Shown in pieces: positions 15,489-25,206 of a DNA stretch of 43,382 nt. A program made the translations under genes and the position numbers. Each line of letters begins with the position of its first letter. The first letter of the stretch is position 1. The notes beneath the pieces were generated by a model. It searched no databases. It was not told the origin of the DNA and saw nothing but the letters and a program-made list of their open reading frames with translations. The DNA is from Gammaproteobacteria bacterium (GTDB lineage: Bacteria > Pseudomonadota > Gammaproteobacteria > UBA5861), in assembly GCA_022360445.1 (NCBI GenBank), contig JAKSCV010000070.1, positions 1 through 43,382 on the forward strand, written 5' to 3'.

Positions 15489-16394
15489 ATGTTTAGGAAA
15501 GCGGTGCAAAAAATTTGTGTATTGATTGTTTTTTGTCTGTATTCAGTTGTGTATGCTGAGCCACCTACAGAGCAGCAGTCTGTACCCTCTGGGCTTTCAG
15601 CATTGGATATGCGTATTTCTTCTGAAATTGATGCTGCAGATAACCCGTATGCCATCGCTCCACACCGCCCTAACTATATTCTGCCTCTGGCCTATGACTC
15701 ATCGCCCACAAACAAAGAGCTGGATAATGTTGAAATAAAATTTCAAACAAGCTTTCGTGTCCCGATCTGGACAGAAATATTGGGGGAAAAGAGTCATCTC
15801 TTTTTTGCTTACACGAATAAATCGCTTTGGCAGGCCTATAACTCTGATATCTCAGCACCTTTTCGTGAAACCAATCACGAGGCAGAGCTATTTTTGGTTT
15901 TTTTAACCCATTATCGCTTTTTTAATCTGAATAACCGTGTGGCTGGCATTGGTTTTTCACATGAATCCAACGGGCAGAGTGGTTTGCTTTCGCGTAGCTG
16001 GAACCGCCTATATGCAAATTTTTTATTTGAGCAGGAGAACAACTATTACGTTGGACTGAAAGCTTGGTACAGAATACCAGAATCCAAAAAAGAGGATCCA
16101 CTTGATCCAAAAGGGGATGATAACCCAAGCATAGAACGCTATTTAGGTAATTTTGAGCTAACGGTCTTAAAACGACTTAAAAAACATTCTTTCAGCGTTA
16201 AATTGCACAATAATTTGAGGGCCGACAACAAAGGCTCTATTCAGTTGGACTACACTTATCCTATTGGCGGCCCTTTCAGAGGGTATGTACAAATTTTTAA
16301 CGGTTATGGGGAGAGTCTGATTGATTATAACCATAGTACGCAGCGAATCGGGTTCGGTATTTTGCTAGGGGATTGGTTTCAGGCAAACCCATAA
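15489..16394 (+). CDS. pldA: Outer membrane phospholipase A (OMPLA)
   Basis: Beta-barrel enzyme that removes acyl chains from phospholipids that have strayed into the outer leaflet of the outer membrane. The ATG at 15489 (MFRKAVQKICVLIV) is chosen because GAGG lies eight bases before it and it starts a normal signal peptide ending near VVYA. The frame is open 21 bases further up. The catalytic signature GFSHESNGQSGLLSRSWNRLY gives H158, S160 and N172, with the same H-to-S and H-to-N spacing as E. coli OMPLA. Ca-site and barrel strands follow, ending in GFGILLGDWFQ. It stands before a deacetylase-like gene 47 bases downstream. Confidence 0.93.
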   Translation: MFRKAVQKICVLIVFCLYSVVYAEPPTEQQSVPSGLSALDMRISSEIDAADNPYAIAPHRPNYILPLAYDSSPTNKELDNVEIKFQTSFRVPIWTEILGEKSHLFFAYTNKSLWQAYNSDISAPFRETNHEAELFLVFLTHYRFFNLNNRVAGIGFSHESNGQSGLLSRSWNRLYANFLFEQENNYYVGLKAWYRIPESKKEDPLDPKGDDNPSIERYLGNFELTVLKRLKKHSFSVKLHNNLRADNKGSIQLDYTYPIGGPFRGYVQIFNGYGESLIDYNHSTQRIGFGILLGDWFQANP

Positions 16395-16441
16395 GGTATG
16401 GGCTCCAAAAGAGTTAACACTTTGGATAGTTAGGAATAAAA

Positions 16442-17227
16442 ATGATCGTATTAATGTACCATGCGTTGTACGCAGATGATGCAGAGTTGAACCAAATGCC
16501 AGAGGAAGAAAAAAACTTTGCGGTTTCAACTGAGGTCTTTCGCAAGCAATTGGCTGCTATTCAAATGGAAAGTGGCTTTGTTGATCCTCAACTCCTGCTG
16601 CAGTCGTATAGCAAAAACAAAGTGTCGAAAAAGAAAGTGCTCCTGACTTTTGATGATGGTCATAAGAGTTTCTATACCCATGCAATGCCTATCATGAAGG
16701 AGTTCTCTGCAAAAGGTATTTTTTTTATTACGCCAAAGTTACTTGAAACAAGAGATGACTTTTGTTCATGGGAGCAATTGAAAGAGATGGAAGTGGAAGG
16801 GCATGTCATTGGTTCGCATGGCTACACACACCGATTTTTTACGCTGATGAATGAGCAAGAGTCATCCGATGAATTAGTCGTATCCAAAAAAGTTCTTGAT
16901 AAAAATTTAGGCCATGAAATAACGATGATCTCATTTCCAGGAGGGTGTTTTTCAAAAAGAGAAATTCGTCTGGGCCTTGAGAAAGGGTATCAGTATTTTT
17001 TTACCTCTGCTGAAGGCGTTAGCAGTAAAGAAGATATTTCGCAAAACCGGGGTATAAAGCGGTTTGCGATTCGAAACGGTATGTCGGAAACCATGTTTAC
17101 CAGGCTGATATCAGGCGATAAATTTTATTTAGAAAAAATACGTTTAGTGAATGGCGTGAAGGGGCTATTAAGAAAGGTCATAGGAGACAGCTTATATTAT
17201 TCTCTATACAAGGCTGTAAAAGGTTAG
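16442..17227 (+). CDS. Polysaccharide deacetylase family protein (CE4 / NodB fold)
   Basis: 261-residue protein with the metal-dependent deacetylase motifs LLTFDDGHKSF (about residues 66-76), carrying the catalytic and metal Asp, and SHGYTHRFF (about 119-127), carrying the two metal His. A third motif is SFPGGCFSKREI (about 158-169). The N-terminus (MIVLMYHALYADD) begins directly in the domain with no signal peptide, so the protein is predicted to be cytoplasmic or loosely membrane-bound. Substrate could be an N-acetylated sugar of a surface glycan or a lipid-linked precursor. The C-terminal 60 residues (FYLEKIRLVNGVKGLLRKV...) resemble extensions found in glycan-biosynthesis deacetylases. 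Start at 16442 has AGGA six bases upstream. It follows pldA and may be co-transcribed. Confidence 0.85.
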   Translation: MIVLMYHALYADDAELNQMPEEEKNFAVSTEVFRKQLAAIQMESGFVDPQLLLQSYSKNKVSKKKVLLTFDDGHKSFYTHAMPIMKEFSAKGIFFITPKLLETRDDFCSWEQLKEMEVEGHVIGSHGYTHRFFTLMNEQESSDELVVSKKVLDKNLGHEITMISFPGGCFSKREIRLGLEKGYQYFFTSAEGVSSKEDISQNRGIKRFAIRNGMSETMFTRLISGDKFYLEKIRLVNGVKGLLRKVIGDSLYYSLYKAVKG

Positions 17228-17280
17228 GACTGAGCTGCCGTTATTGTAGTACCGATTTTCAACTAAGCCTTAAATTTTAA

Positions 17281-17365
17281 TGGTGCCGACGCCCGGACTC
17301 GAACCGGGACGGCTTTCGCCACTACCCCCTCAAGATAGCGTGTCTACCAATTTCACCACGTCGGC
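17281..17365 (-). tRNA. leuU: tRNA-Leu (anticodon GAG)
   Basis: The minus strand folds as an 85-base class II tRNA with encoded CCA. The acceptor arms are GCCGACG and CGTCGGC. The anticodon stem-loop is CTATC-TTGAGGG-GGTAG, with GAG at positions 34-36. There is a short variable arm and the T-arm GGTTCGAGTCC. It follows secG, as leuU does in E. coli and many relatives. Confidence 0.96.
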
Positions 17366-17380
17366 TTAAAACTCGTTATT

Positions 17381-17749
17381 TTACTGTATTTTTGGAACGT
17401 CTGAATCAGTTTCTTCAGATTTTTCGTCTATGAAGGGTTGGTCTGAAGGATTTTGTGCGTTCCCGCCTTCAATCTGGGTAGGCGGAACGTCAACAACGCT
17501 TCCAATATTATCCGATGAGTGCTGTGCTGCTAGAATGAACAGACCGATGCTTGTTATAAAAAATAAAGCCACGAAAAGCGTGGTTAATTTTGTTAGAAAT
17601 GACCCGGCGCCTCTCGCACCGAAAACTGTTGCGGATGCGCCACTGCCAAAAGCAGCACCGGCTTCTGCACCTTTTCCGTGCTGGATTAAGACAAGTCCAA
17701 TAACTGTGATTGAAAGAATCACATGAATGATCAATAGTATTGTTTCCAT
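17381..17749 (-). CDS. secG: Preprotein translocase subunit SecG
   Basis: 122-residue inner-membrane subunit of the SecYEG channel. Two transmembrane segments are visible: ILLIIHVILSITVIGLVLIQ (residues 4-23) and LTTLFVALFFITSIGLFILAA (about 55-75). Between them is the conserved cytoplasmic loop QHGKGAEAGAAFGSGASATVFGARGAGSFL. The C-terminal tail of about 45 residues is acidic and Pro/Ser-rich, as usual. The ATG overlaps the tpiA stop by one base (TGATG), so translation is probably coupled. The tRNA-Leu gene follows after 15 bases and is likely in the same transcript. Confidence 0.96.
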   Translation of the reverse strand: METILLIIHVILSITVIGLVLIQHGKGAEAGAAFGSGASATVFGARGAGSFLTKLTTLFVALFFITSIGLFILAAQHSSDNIGSVVDVPPTQIEGGNAQNPSDQPFIDEKSEETDSDVPKIQ

Positions 17750-18528
17750 CAGTTTTTAGTACGCTCTAATCCTACGGCTTCTGCCGCTTTGCAAATTTTA
17801 ATAAAATCTTCTCTTTTCAGAGAAGCTCCACCGATTAATCCGCCATCAATGTCGGGCATGGCAAACAGCTCAGCTGCATTAGACGCGTTCACACTACCGC
17901 CGTAGAGCACTCTTAAGTGTTCTGTGATATTGTGACTAAACTGCCCCATGCGTTCACGAATTAATTGATGCACTTCCTGAGCTTCTTCAGGTGAAGCCGT
18001 TTTACCTGTGCCAATAGCCCAAACAGGCTCGTAAGCGACAACTAGCGCTTCTAATACTTTTGCTGGACTTGAGTGAAGCACAGCATTCAGTTGATCAAGA
18101 ATCACTGATTTCGTTTTGTTGCTCTCTCTGTCAGAGAGGGTTTCTCCTATACAAAGAATCGGAGTCATGCCACAAGCATGCACTGTTTGAATTTTCGCAC
18201 ATATCGTCTTGTTATTTTCAGCAAACAGTGTTCTTCTTTCTGAATGCCCAATTATAACGTATTTACACCCAAATTCACTTAACATGGGGGCGGAAATTTC
18301 ACCTGTAAACGCACCACTTTCGTGCTCACTAACATTTTGTGCACCCAACCAGAGTGGAGTGGTATTAATTAGTTTTTCAACGTCGGCTAAGTGAACAAAT
18401 GGAGGGCAAACACCAATTTCGACATGATCTAAGCTGTCAATACCTTTTGCAATATCCAGTGCGAGTGATGCAGCGCTTGAGCGAGTGCCATGGAGTTTCC
18501 AGTTACCAGCAACGATGGGTTTACGCAT
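17749..18528 (-). CDS. tpiA: Triosephosphate isomerase
   Basis: 259-residue glycolytic enzyme interconverting dihydroxyacetone phosphate and glyceraldehyde 3-phosphate. The active-site residues are visible in GNWKLHG (Asn/Lys, residues 8-14), VIIGHSERR (about 91-99, catalytic His) and VAYEPVWAIGTGKTA (about 164-178, catalytic Glu and the flexible lid). The phosphate-binding LYGGSVNASNA and GGLIGGASL complete the barrel. It sits between glmM and secG, a common arrangement in gammaproteobacteria. Confidence 0.97.
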   Translation of the reverse strand: MRKPIVAGNWKLHGTRSSAASLALDIAKGIDSLDHVEIGVCPPFVHLADVEKLINTTPLWLGAQNVSEHESGAFTGEISAPMLSEFGCKYVIIGHSERRTLFAENNKTICAKIQTVHACGMTPILCIGETLSDRESNKTKSVILDQLNAVLHSSPAKVLEALVVAYEPVWAIGTGKTASPEEAQEVHQLIRERMGQFSHNITEHLRVLYGGSVNASNAAELFAMPDIDGGLIGGASLKREDFIKICKAAEAVGLERTKN

Positions 18529-18595
18529 TCAAGCTGACTCCCTCAGTGGTTTTAAGGCACGAGAGCTTACTCGCATGGTGTTAATAAATCAAGCA

Positions 18596-19936
18596 CTAGG
18601 CTGAGACTGCGTCGTTGACGGCGGTTGCAATGCGATTACAAATTCGTTCAACATCGCTAGCGACACGACCTTCGACCATGACACGTACGACAGGTTCCGT
18701 GCCGGATGGTCTTAACAAGACCCGTCCAGATTCCCCGAGCTCTTCTTCTGCGGCTTTTACTGCTTGTTTGATTTCGTCGTAGGAGTCTAAGTCAACCTTA
18801 AACGGGAGTGGAACATTGATTAAAACTTGTGGGTAACGTGTCATGCCGGATTTGAGTTCATACAGGCTTTTACCTGTCATGCTCATGTAAGCCAATGCTT
18901 GCAGTGCGGCAATAATGCCATCTCCCGTGGTGGTTTGGTTTAATAAAACAATGTGGCCAGATGATTCTCCGCCTAGTGTCCAGTGGTTTTTTTCCAGTAG
19001 TTCCATAACATAGCGATCACCCACGGCAGCTCGTTGAAAAGGGATGTTCATTTCGTTAAGTGCATGTTCGAGTCCAAGATTACTCATGAGAGTGCCAACC
19101 ACCCCCTCTACAGGGCCTGCTTCAGATTGAGCTTTGGCTAAGATGTAGAGAAGTTCGTCGCCATCGACGATTTCACCGCGATTATCAACCATAATGAGCC
19201 TGTCGCCATCACCATCTAAAGCAATTCCAACATCTGCGCGTTGTAATAAAACATGCGCACGCAGGTTGTCAGGTGCTGTGGCGCCGCAATCCTTATTGAT
19301 ATTTAGACCATCAGGCTCGCAGCCAATGATGATAACTTCTGCACCCAATTCTCGAAATACACGTTTAGCAATGTCATAGGTTGCTCCGTTGGCTGAATCA
19401 ACAACCAGCCTCATATTGTTCAGGCGGCCACCGGAGGGAAAAGTACTTTTACAATATTCGATGTATCGGCCACTTGCATCGCCGAGACGAGCAACTTTTC
19501 CGAGGTGGGCCGAATCGACAGTGCTTATTGCCTGATCCAACATCGCTTCGATGGCAAACTCGGTTTCATCAGGCAATTTTTTTCCATCGGTGCCAAAAAA
19601 CTTAAGACCATTATCGTAATAAGGGTTGTGTGATGCACTAATAACGATGCCAGCTGCTGCCCGGAATGTTCGAGTCAGATAGGCAATAGCCGGTGTTGGC
19701 ATTGGCCCCAGTAATTGACAATCGACGCCTGCAGAAGAAAGCCCTGCTTCCAGGGCAGATTCAAACAAATATCCGGATATGCGTGTGTCTTTGCCTACAA
19801 GTACAGCGTTGTTGCCTTGACTTGCGAGAACTTTTCCAACTGCCCACCCTAGTCTGAGAACAAACTCAGCTGTCATAGGGTGGTCGCCGACTTTCCCTCG
19901 AATACCGTCCGTGCCGAAGTATTTCTTTTTGGCCAT
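18596..19936 (-). CDS. glmM: Phosphoglucosamine mutase
   Basis: 446-residue enzyme converting glucosamine-6-phosphate to glucosamine-1-phosphate for UDP-GlcNAc, peptidoglycan and LPS synthesis. The start is [14 protein letters not shown]. The phosphoserine loop is [20 protein letters not shown] (about residues 95-114, Ser at about 101). The metal loop is [13 protein letters not shown] (about 239-251). The sugar loop is GGESSGHIV, and the phosphate site is [15 protein letters not shown]. All catalytic loops are intact and length is normal. A 99-base gap separates it from folP upstream. Confidence 0.97.
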   Translation of the reverse strand: MAKKKYFGTDGIRGKVGDHPMTAEFVLRLGWAVGKVLASQGNNAVLVGKDTRISGYLFESALEAGLSSAGVDCQLLGPMPTPAIAYLTRTFRAAAGIVISASHNPYYDNGLKFFGTDGKKLPDETEFAIEAMLDQAISTVDSAHLGKVARLGDASGRYIEYCKSTFPSGGRLNNMRLVVDSANGATYDIAKRVFRELGAEVIIIGCEPDGLNINKDCGATAPDNLRAHVLLQRADVGIALDGDGDRLIMVDNRGEIVDGDELLYILAKAQSEAGPVEGVVGTLMSNLGLEHALNEMNIPFQRAAVGDRYVMELLEKNHWTLGGESSGHIVLLNQTTTGDGIIAALQALAYMSMTGKSLYELKSGMTRYPQVLINVPLPFKVDLDSYDEIKQAVKAAEEELGESGRVLLRPSGTEPVVRVMVEGRVASDVERICNRIATAVNDAVSA

Positions 19937-20035
19937 TTTTCTCCAGTTCCTTATGCCAATAAAAAGCGTTAGTCTAATCAGAGTTAATTAAAAATAAGAC
20001 GAAACAAGTCTGACTTTTTAGTAGGTTATTTCGTA

Positions 20036-20893
20036 CTATTCACGTTTTAGCGGAAATTTGTTTGATTGCTCCAGGTTTTGTATCGCATTCAGTAGTTTTA
20101 AGGCATCTGAAGTTTCATCAACATCATGCACCCTGATGATTCTAGCGCCTTGCTGAACTGCAAGCAGGGCAGCAGATATGCTGGCCGGCAAACGATTTTC
20201 TGTCATCTTTCCTGTGATATCACCAAGCATACTTTTTCTCGAAAGTCCGACGAGAACCGGGTAGCCTAGCGCACAAAGTGTGTGGAGATTTTTGAGCAGA
20301 GTTAAGTTGTCCTGAACAGACTTTCCAAACCCAAAGCCAGGATCGAGAATGATGTTTTCAGCTTTCATGCCTTGGGATAGACAACTGGCCACACGGTCTT
20401 GGAGAAAAGCGATTACTTCCTTCGTGACGTTATCGTAGGACGGTCTTTTTTGCATCGTACGCGGGTTTCCTTGCATATGCATCAAACAGACAGGTACGGC
20501 AAATTCGATGGCTGTCTCCAATGCTTGACTGACGCGTAACCCACAGACGTCATTGATCATTTCGGCGCCTGCCTTTATGGCCAGCTTCATCACTTCTGGT
20601 TTGCTTGTGTCAATTGAAATAGGGGTATCGAGTTGTGTTTTAATGGCCTCGATTGCTGGAATAACACGGTCAATCTCTTCTTGAGCGCTAATAATCTTCG
20701 CACCAGGTCGGGTTGATTCCCCTCCAATGTCAATAATGTCAGAACCCTCCATGACCATGGATTCCACTTTTGGTAGGTATTGTTGAGGTTGTAAAAACTG
20801 TCCGCCATCCGAAAAAGAATCTGGCGTAATGTTCAAAATACCCATAATTAAAGGAGTATTTTTATGATTGAGTATCTGTGAAACTTTATTCAC
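20036..20893 (-). CDS. folP: Dihydropteroate synthase
   Basis: Folate-pathway enzyme joining p-aminobenzoate to 6-hydroxymethyl-dihydropterin diphosphate; target of sulfonamides. The TIM-barrel motifs are MGILNITPDSFSDGGQ, DIGGESTRPGA, the INDV segment, LMHMQGNPRTMQ, LDPGFGFGKS, VGLSRKSMLG and the terminal RVHDV. The start is uncertain. The frame is open to a TTG at 20908 that lies in the tail of a terminator. A GTG at 20893, with a weak GAGA site, leaves 16 residues before MGILN, the usual family length, so I use it (285 residues). The neighbours ftsH and glmM are standard. An intrinsic terminator separates it from ftsH, so it depends on read-through or a promoter hidden in the terminator region. 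Confidence 0.95.
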   Translation of the reverse strand: MNKVSQILNHKNTPLIMGILNITPDSFSDGGQFLQPQQYLPKVESMVMEGSDIIDIGGESTRPGAKIISAQEEIDRVIPAIEAIKTQLDTPISIDTSKPEVMKLAIKAGAEMINDVCGLRVSQALETAIEFAVPVCLMHMQGNPRTMQKRPSYDNVTKEVIAFLQDRVASCLSQGMKAENIILDPGFGFGKSVQDNLTLLKNLHTLCALGYPVLVGLSRKSMLGDITGKMTENRLPASISAALLAVQQGARIIRVHDVDETSDALKLLNAIQNLEQSNKFPLKRE

Positions 20894-20908
20894 TTTATTT
20901 CTCAACAA

Positions 20909-20938
20909 TAAAAAAGCAGCGATGGTTCGCTGCTTTCA
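20909..20938 (-). terminator. Intrinsic terminator downstream of ftsH
   Basis: On the minus strand GCAGCGA-ACCA-TCGCTGC forms a 7-bp GC-rich stem with a 4-base loop, followed immediately by TTTTTT. It starts about 20 bases after the ftsH stop codon. The folP reading frame opens right behind the T-run. Confidence 0.85.
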
Positions 20939-20957
20939 GCTTTTATCTAAGTATGGC

Positions 20958-22901
20958 TTAATGTAGGCCCGCAGGACCTGGTACAGAGCCGTCATCCTTT
21001 GGTTTTTTTTCAGTATTTTGCTTTTCAGACGTATCGTCTTTTTCGGGTAACGTTTGTGAAGGGTCATCATCAGACCAATCAGCCGGTGGGCCAGGTTTTT
21101 TACCTTTCATAATGTCATTAATCTGGTCGCTGTCAATGGTTTCATATTTGATCAACGCTTCGGCCATAGTATGAAGTTTTTCGATATTTTCTTTAAGCAG
21201 GGAGGTGGCCCGCTGGTAATTGCCATCAATAATCGTACGGATTTCCTTATCGATTGCTTGTACAGTTGAGTCAGACAGGTGCTTTTGATGTGAGGACGAA
21301 CGTCCCAGGAATACCTCACCTTCTTCTTCGCTATAAGCTAAAGGACCCACTGAGTTTGACAGCCCCCATTTAGTGACCATGTTCCGTGCGATTTCTGTTG
21401 CCCGTTCAATATCATTAGAAGCGCCTGTAGTCACTGCCTCAGGGCCAAAAATAAGTTCTTCGGCGATGCGACCTCCATAGAGTGAAGAAATTTGACTTTC
21501 TAGCCGCTGTTTGCTGTGACTGTAGCGGTCTTCTTCAGGCAAAAACATGGTTACGCCCAGTGCGCGGCCTCGGGGTATAATGGTGACTTTGTAGACCGGG
21601 TCGTGCTCAGGCACGAGACGGCCAACAATGGCGTGCCCAGCCTCATGATAGGCTGTCAGTTTCTTTTCGTCCTCACTCATGACCATCGATTTGCGTTCAG
21701 ATCCCATCATGATTTTGTCTTTGGCGCGCTCAAAATCACCCATATCGACAGAGCGTTTGTTAGCACGAGCTGCAAAGAGCGCGGCTTCATTGACAAGATT
21801 AGCGAGATCCGCTCCTGAGAAACCGGGAGTTCCGCGTGCGATGATTTGTGGCTTGACGTTGGTTGAGGCTGGAACCTTGCTCATGTGTACGCGTAAGATT
21901 TGCTCACGTCCCCGTACATCGGGTAAGGGGACTACAACTTGTCGATCAAATCGTCCGGGTCGGAGTAGAGCCGGGTCAAGTACATCAGGTCGGTTGGTTG
22001 CTGCAATGACGATGACGCCCTCATTGCCTTCAAAGCCGTCCATTTCTACTAAAAGTTGGTTTAGAGTTTGTTCACGCTCATCATGTCCTCCGCCAAGCCC
22101 TGCGCCCCGGTGGCGGCCAACGGCATCAATTTCGTCGATAAAGATGATGCAAGGGGAATGCTTTTTAGCTTGATCGAACATGTCCCGGACGCGTGAAGCT
22201 CCAACACCCACGAACATTTCTACAAAGTCCGAGCCTGAAATGGTAAAAAAAGGTACTTTGGCTTCACCAGCAATGGCTTTCGCCAGAAGCGTCTTACCTG
22301 TACCCGGGGAGCCGACCATGAGTACACCACGGGGAATTTTGCCACCCAGTTTTTGAAATTTGCCAGGATCTCTCAAAAATTCGACCAGTTCCTGAACTTC
22401 TTCTTTTGCTTCATCAACACCGGCAACATCAGCAAAGGTGACTTTAACTTGATCTTCGCCCATGAGTCTGGCTTTACTTTTTCCGAAAGACATAGCACCA
22501 CCACGGCCTCCGCCGCCCTGCATTTGTCGCATAAAGAAAATCCAGACGCCAATCAGCAGTAAGAAAGGGAACCAGCTGATGAAAATCTGCATGAGAAAGC
22601 TGCTTTTTTCTGGCGGCTCGGCGCGAATTTCCACGCCAGCATTGAGCAGGTCACCAATCAGTGCTTTGTTGTCTGTTTCTGGGCTGTAGGTGCTGTAAGG
22701 TGTTCCATTACTAAGCCTCCCAGCAATTTCCCGGCCATTGATAATGGCAGATTGAATCTGACCTTGTTTGACTTCATTAATAAATTGCGTATAAGTCAAC
22801 GTTTGGCCCGATTCTTTGCGTCCGCTAAGTCCATTGAAAACAGACATCAGAACAACGGCGATAACCACCCATAGTAAGACGTTTTTTAGTAGGTCGTTCA
22901 A
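20958..22901 (-). CDS. ftsH: ATP-dependent zinc metalloprotease FtsH
   Basis: 647-residue hexameric inner-membrane protease that extracts and degrades membrane proteins and controls LpxC and heat-shock factors. Two N-terminal transmembrane segments (about residues 5-24 and 101-121) flank a periplasmic domain. The AAA core has Walker A GSPGTGKT (about 192-199), Walker [12 protein letters not shown] (about 245-255) and the second region of homology with RPGRFDRQV. The protease zinc site is [12 protein letters not shown] (about 413-424). The C-terminal tail is charged and probably disordered. It follows rlmE by 60 bases, as in E. coli, and ends at an intrinsic terminator. Confidence 0.98.
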   Translation of the reverse strand: MNDLLKNVLLWVVIAVVLMSVFNGLSGRKESGQTLTYTQFINEVKQGQIQSAIINGREIAGRLSNGTPYSTYSPETDNKALIGDLLNAGVEIRAEPPEKSSFLMQIFISWFPFLLLIGVWIFFMRQMQGGGGRGGAMSFGKSKARLMGEDQVKVTFADVAGVDEAKEEVQELVEFLRDPGKFQKLGGKIPRGVLMVGSPGTGKTLLAKAIAGEAKVPFFTISGSDFVEMFVGVGASRVRDMFDQAKKHSPCIIFIDEIDAVGRHRGAGLGGGHDEREQTLNQLLVEMDGFEGNEGVIVIAATNRPDVLDPALLRPGRFDRQVVVPLPDVRGREQILRVHMSKVPASTNVKPQIIARGTPGFSGADLANLVNEAALFAARANKRSVDMGDFERAKDKIMMGSERKSMVMSEDEKKLTAYHEAGHAIVGRLVPEHDPVYKVTIIPRGRALGVTMFLPEEDRYSHSKQRLESQISSLYGGRIAEELIFGPEAVTTGASNDIERATEIARNMVTKWGLSNSVGPLAYSEEEGEVFLGRSSSHQKHLSDSTVQAIDKEIRTIIDGNYQRATSLLKENIEKLHTMAEALIKYETIDSDQINDIMKGKKPGPPADWSDDDPSQTLPEKDDTSEKQNTEKKPKDDGSVPGPAGLH

Positions 22902-22961
22902 GTTAATTCCTCTATGACTTTTGTAACGGAAAGTCCTTAACTATTCATACGTTTGACAGTA

Positions 22962-23582
22962 CTACAGTTTAGGGTTTCTTGCCACTATGTAGACCTCACG
23001 GCTACGTTGCCTGGACGCCTTGGGCTTATGAACTTTAACCTTTTCAAAGTGGCCTCTCAGCATCTTGGTGTATTCATTAAATCCATTTCCTTGAAACACT
23101 TTGGTTAAAAAAGTTCCTGGTGAATTTAATGTTTCACAGGCCAATTCACAGGCCAACTCAGCTAGGTGAATGGCTCTTGGCGCATCCAGAGAGCTGTTAC
23201 CTGTGATATTAGGGGCCATATCAGAAATTACAAGGTCTGCCTGTCGCTCATTGGAAAAACCGGCGATAGCCTGATAGGTAGACTCGTCATTGAAATCACC
23301 TTGAATGAAATGAACATTTGCGAAGGTATCCATTGGAAGAATATCAATCGCCAACAATTGGCCGTGCGCGCCAATTTTTTCTGAGATATATTGAGACCAA
23401 CTACCAGGAGAAGCGCCGAGCTCAATCACATAGTCGCCGGGCTTAAACAGTTGCTCTTTGGTATCCAGTTCAGCAAGTTTATAGACGGCACGAGATCGGT
23501 AACCTTCTTTCTTGGCAAGAGCCACAAAGTGGTCAGTGGTGTGTTCCTCAAGCCATCGGCGACTGCTTTTACTGCGACCCAT
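22962..23582 (-). CDS. rlmE: 23S rRNA 2'-O-methyltransferase RlmE (FtsJ/RrmJ)
   Basis: 206-residue SAM-dependent enzyme methylating U2552 of 23S rRNA. Visible: the RNA-binding N-terminus SKSSRRWLEEHTTDHFVALAKKEGYRSRAVYKL with the first catalytic Lys, the SAM loop VIELGASPGSWSQY (about residues 53-66), DLVISDMAPNITG (about 115-127) with the catalytic Asp, and the late Lys/Glu region GTFLTKVFQG and KASRQRSREVYIVA. It is upstream of ftsH in the common heat-shock pair and diverges from yhbY across 84 bases. Confidence 0.97.
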   Translation of the reverse strand: MGRSKSSRRWLEEHTTDHFVALAKKEGYRSRAVYKLAELDTKEQLFKPGDYVIELGASPGSWSQYISEKIGAHGQLLAIDILPMDTFANVHFIQGDFNDESTYQAIAGFSNERQADLVISDMAPNITGNSSLDAPRAIHLAELACELACETLNSPGTFLTKVFQGNGFNEYTKMLRGHFEKVKVHKPKASRQRSREVYIVARNPKL

Positions 23583-23666
23583 TTTTAATTTTTTCTCTCA
23601 ATGACTAGTATGTTTGATAATGAAACAATACGATACAACATTTAGTTTAGAGGTTAGTATTTTGTA

Positions 23667-23960
23667 ATGTTGAATCAGGCGCAAATAAAGTTCTTACGTA
23701 AGCAAGGCCATGTGTTAAAGCCATATATTTGGATTGGTCAGAACGGAATCACTAAGAATATATTGGCTGAAATTGAGCAGGCTCTTTCCGTTCATGAGCT
23801 CGTTAAAATGAGTGTGAAAGTTGGTGGGCGAGAAGAAAAACAAACTGTGGTTGACCAAGTAAGTGAACAAATGAATGCTGAGTGCATACAGCTGGTCGGT
23901 AATATTGCATTGTTTTTCCGAAAAAATCCCCGAAAATCCAAAATTGAATTGCCCGTATGA
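23667..23960 (+). CDS. yhbY: YhbY-type CRM-domain RNA-binding protein
   Basis: 97-residue single CRM domain protein that associates with pre-50S ribosomal subunits. Seen: [31 protein letters not shown], with the conserved GxNG loop at about residues 25-28, then HELVKMSVK and [19 protein letters not shown]. It diverges from rlmE, another ribosome-assembly gene, as in many gammaproteobacteria. Its stop overlaps the purT start by four bases (ATGA), so purT is probably translated by coupling. Confidence 0.95.
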   Translation: MLNQAQIKFLRKQGHVLKPYIWIGQNGITKNILAEIEQALSVHELVKMSVKVGGREEKQTVVDQVSEQMNAECIQLVGNIALFFRKNPRKSKIELPV

Positions 23961-25141
23961 TACAGCTTGGAACCCCTTACTCAAAAGATGCTACTCGTAT
24001 TCTCCTCCTTGGGGCGGGTGAGCTTGGTAAAGAAATAGCCATTGAGGCTCAGTGCCTGGGTATTGAGGTCATTGCAGTCGACCGTTACGACAATGCTCCT
24101 GCGATGCAGGTTGCGCACCGCTCACATGTTATTTCAATGTTGGATGGTGATGCCTTGCAAACGGTAGTTGAAAAGGAGGCACCTGATTACATCGTGCCGG
24201 AAATTGAAGCGATCCAGACACAAAAACTGATTGAGTTGGAACAAGCCGGCTATCGGGTTGTCCCTTCGGCAAAAGCTGTTCAGCTTACGATGAATCGTGA
24301 TGGTATCCGGCGCTTAGTGGCGGAAGAATTAGGTATTAAAACATCGAGGTATATCTTTGCTGATAATAAAGAAGCCTACCTTGCGGCGATCAAAGAAATA
24401 GGTTTGCCGTGTATTGTCAAACCGGTGATGAGCTCATCGGGAAAAGGACAGTCACTGATTACCAAACCGACGCAAATTGAGAAAGCTTGGCGGTTTTCTC
24501 AGTCTGGTGGTCGCACCCATGAGCCAGGAAAAGTCATTATTGAAAGTCTGGTTCCGTTTGATTTTGAAATAACCTTGCTCACTGTTCGTCACAGGGGCGG
24601 TACAAATTATTGCTTGCCCATTGGGCACCGTCAGGAAGGAGGTGATTACCGCGAATCCTGGCAACCTCAACCGGTGAGTGATGAAGTCCTCCAAAAAGCG
24701 CAACAAATTGCTTTGCGTGTCACAGAAGCACTTGGTGGGTACGGTGTGTTTGGCGTTGAATTTTTTGTTTGTGGTGAGGAAGTCATCTTTAGTGAAGTGT
24801 CTCCCCGACCGCATGATACAGGGTTGGTCACATTAATTTCTCAAGACTTATCTGAATTTGCCTTGCATGTTCGAGCCTTTTTGGGATTGCCACTCCAAGG
24901 GATCAAGCACCATAGCCCTGCTGCGTCCAGCGTGATTTTGGGCGAAGGGCACAGCCACAATATTTGTTACAGTGGTTTGGAAGAGGCGTTGAGTCAGCCG
25001 GATGTCGAGCTTCGTTTTTTTGGTAAGGGAGATCTTGCCGGCAAACGGCGCTTGGGGGTGGCATTAGCCAAAGCAGATAAGTTAGAAGATGCTGTTGATA
25101 AGGCAAAAGTAGCCTCAGCCGCTATTACTATTAAAAGGTAA
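23957..25141 (+). CDS. purT: Formate-dependent phosphoribosylglycinamide formyltransferase (GAR transformylase 2)
   Basis: 394-residue ATP-grasp enzyme of purine synthesis that formylates GAR using formate and ATP, an alternative to folate-dependent PurN. Motifs: [18 protein letters not shown] (about residues 14-31), [41 protein letters not shown] (ATP loop, about 152-166), [23 protein letters not shown] (metal-binding Glu residues) and [17 protein letters not shown]. Length is normal. The start overlaps the yhbY stop. No purine repressor box could be recognised upstream. Confidence 0.97.
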   Translation: MIQLGTPYSKDATRILLLGAGELGKEIAIEAQCLGIEVIAVDRYDNAPAMQVAHRSHVISMLDGDALQTVVEKEAPDYIVPEIEAIQTQKLIELEQAGYRVVPSAKAVQLTMNRDGIRRLVAEELGIKTSRYIFADNKEAYLAAIKEIGLPCIVKPVMSSSGKGQSLITKPTQIEKAWRFSQSGGRTHEPGKVIIESLVPFDFEITLLTVRHRGGTNYCLPIGHRQEGGDYRESWQPQPVSDEVLQKAQQIALRVTEALGGYGVFGVEFFVCGEEVIFSEVSPRPHDTGLVTLISQDLSEFALHVRAFLGLPLQGIKHHSPAASSVILGEGHSHNICYSGLEEALSQPDVELRFFGKGDLAGKRRLGVALAKADKLEDAVDKAKVASAAITIKR

Positions 25142-25206
25142 TGTTGTGTTTTGTTTGAAGGATAATGATCACGGGTGATAAAAACTGTGATGATTTATGT
25201 AACACC

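Noticed and set aside
21679-22173. 164-residue plus-strand open frame
   Set aside because: Lies wholly inside ftsH on the other strand, has Arg/Ser/Pro-biased composition, no ribosome site and no recognisable domain; a shadow of the conserved AAA region.
25168-25179. ATCAC-GG-GTGAT repeat between purT and nudB
   Set aside because: Five-base arms with no T-run in either direction; expected often by chance.
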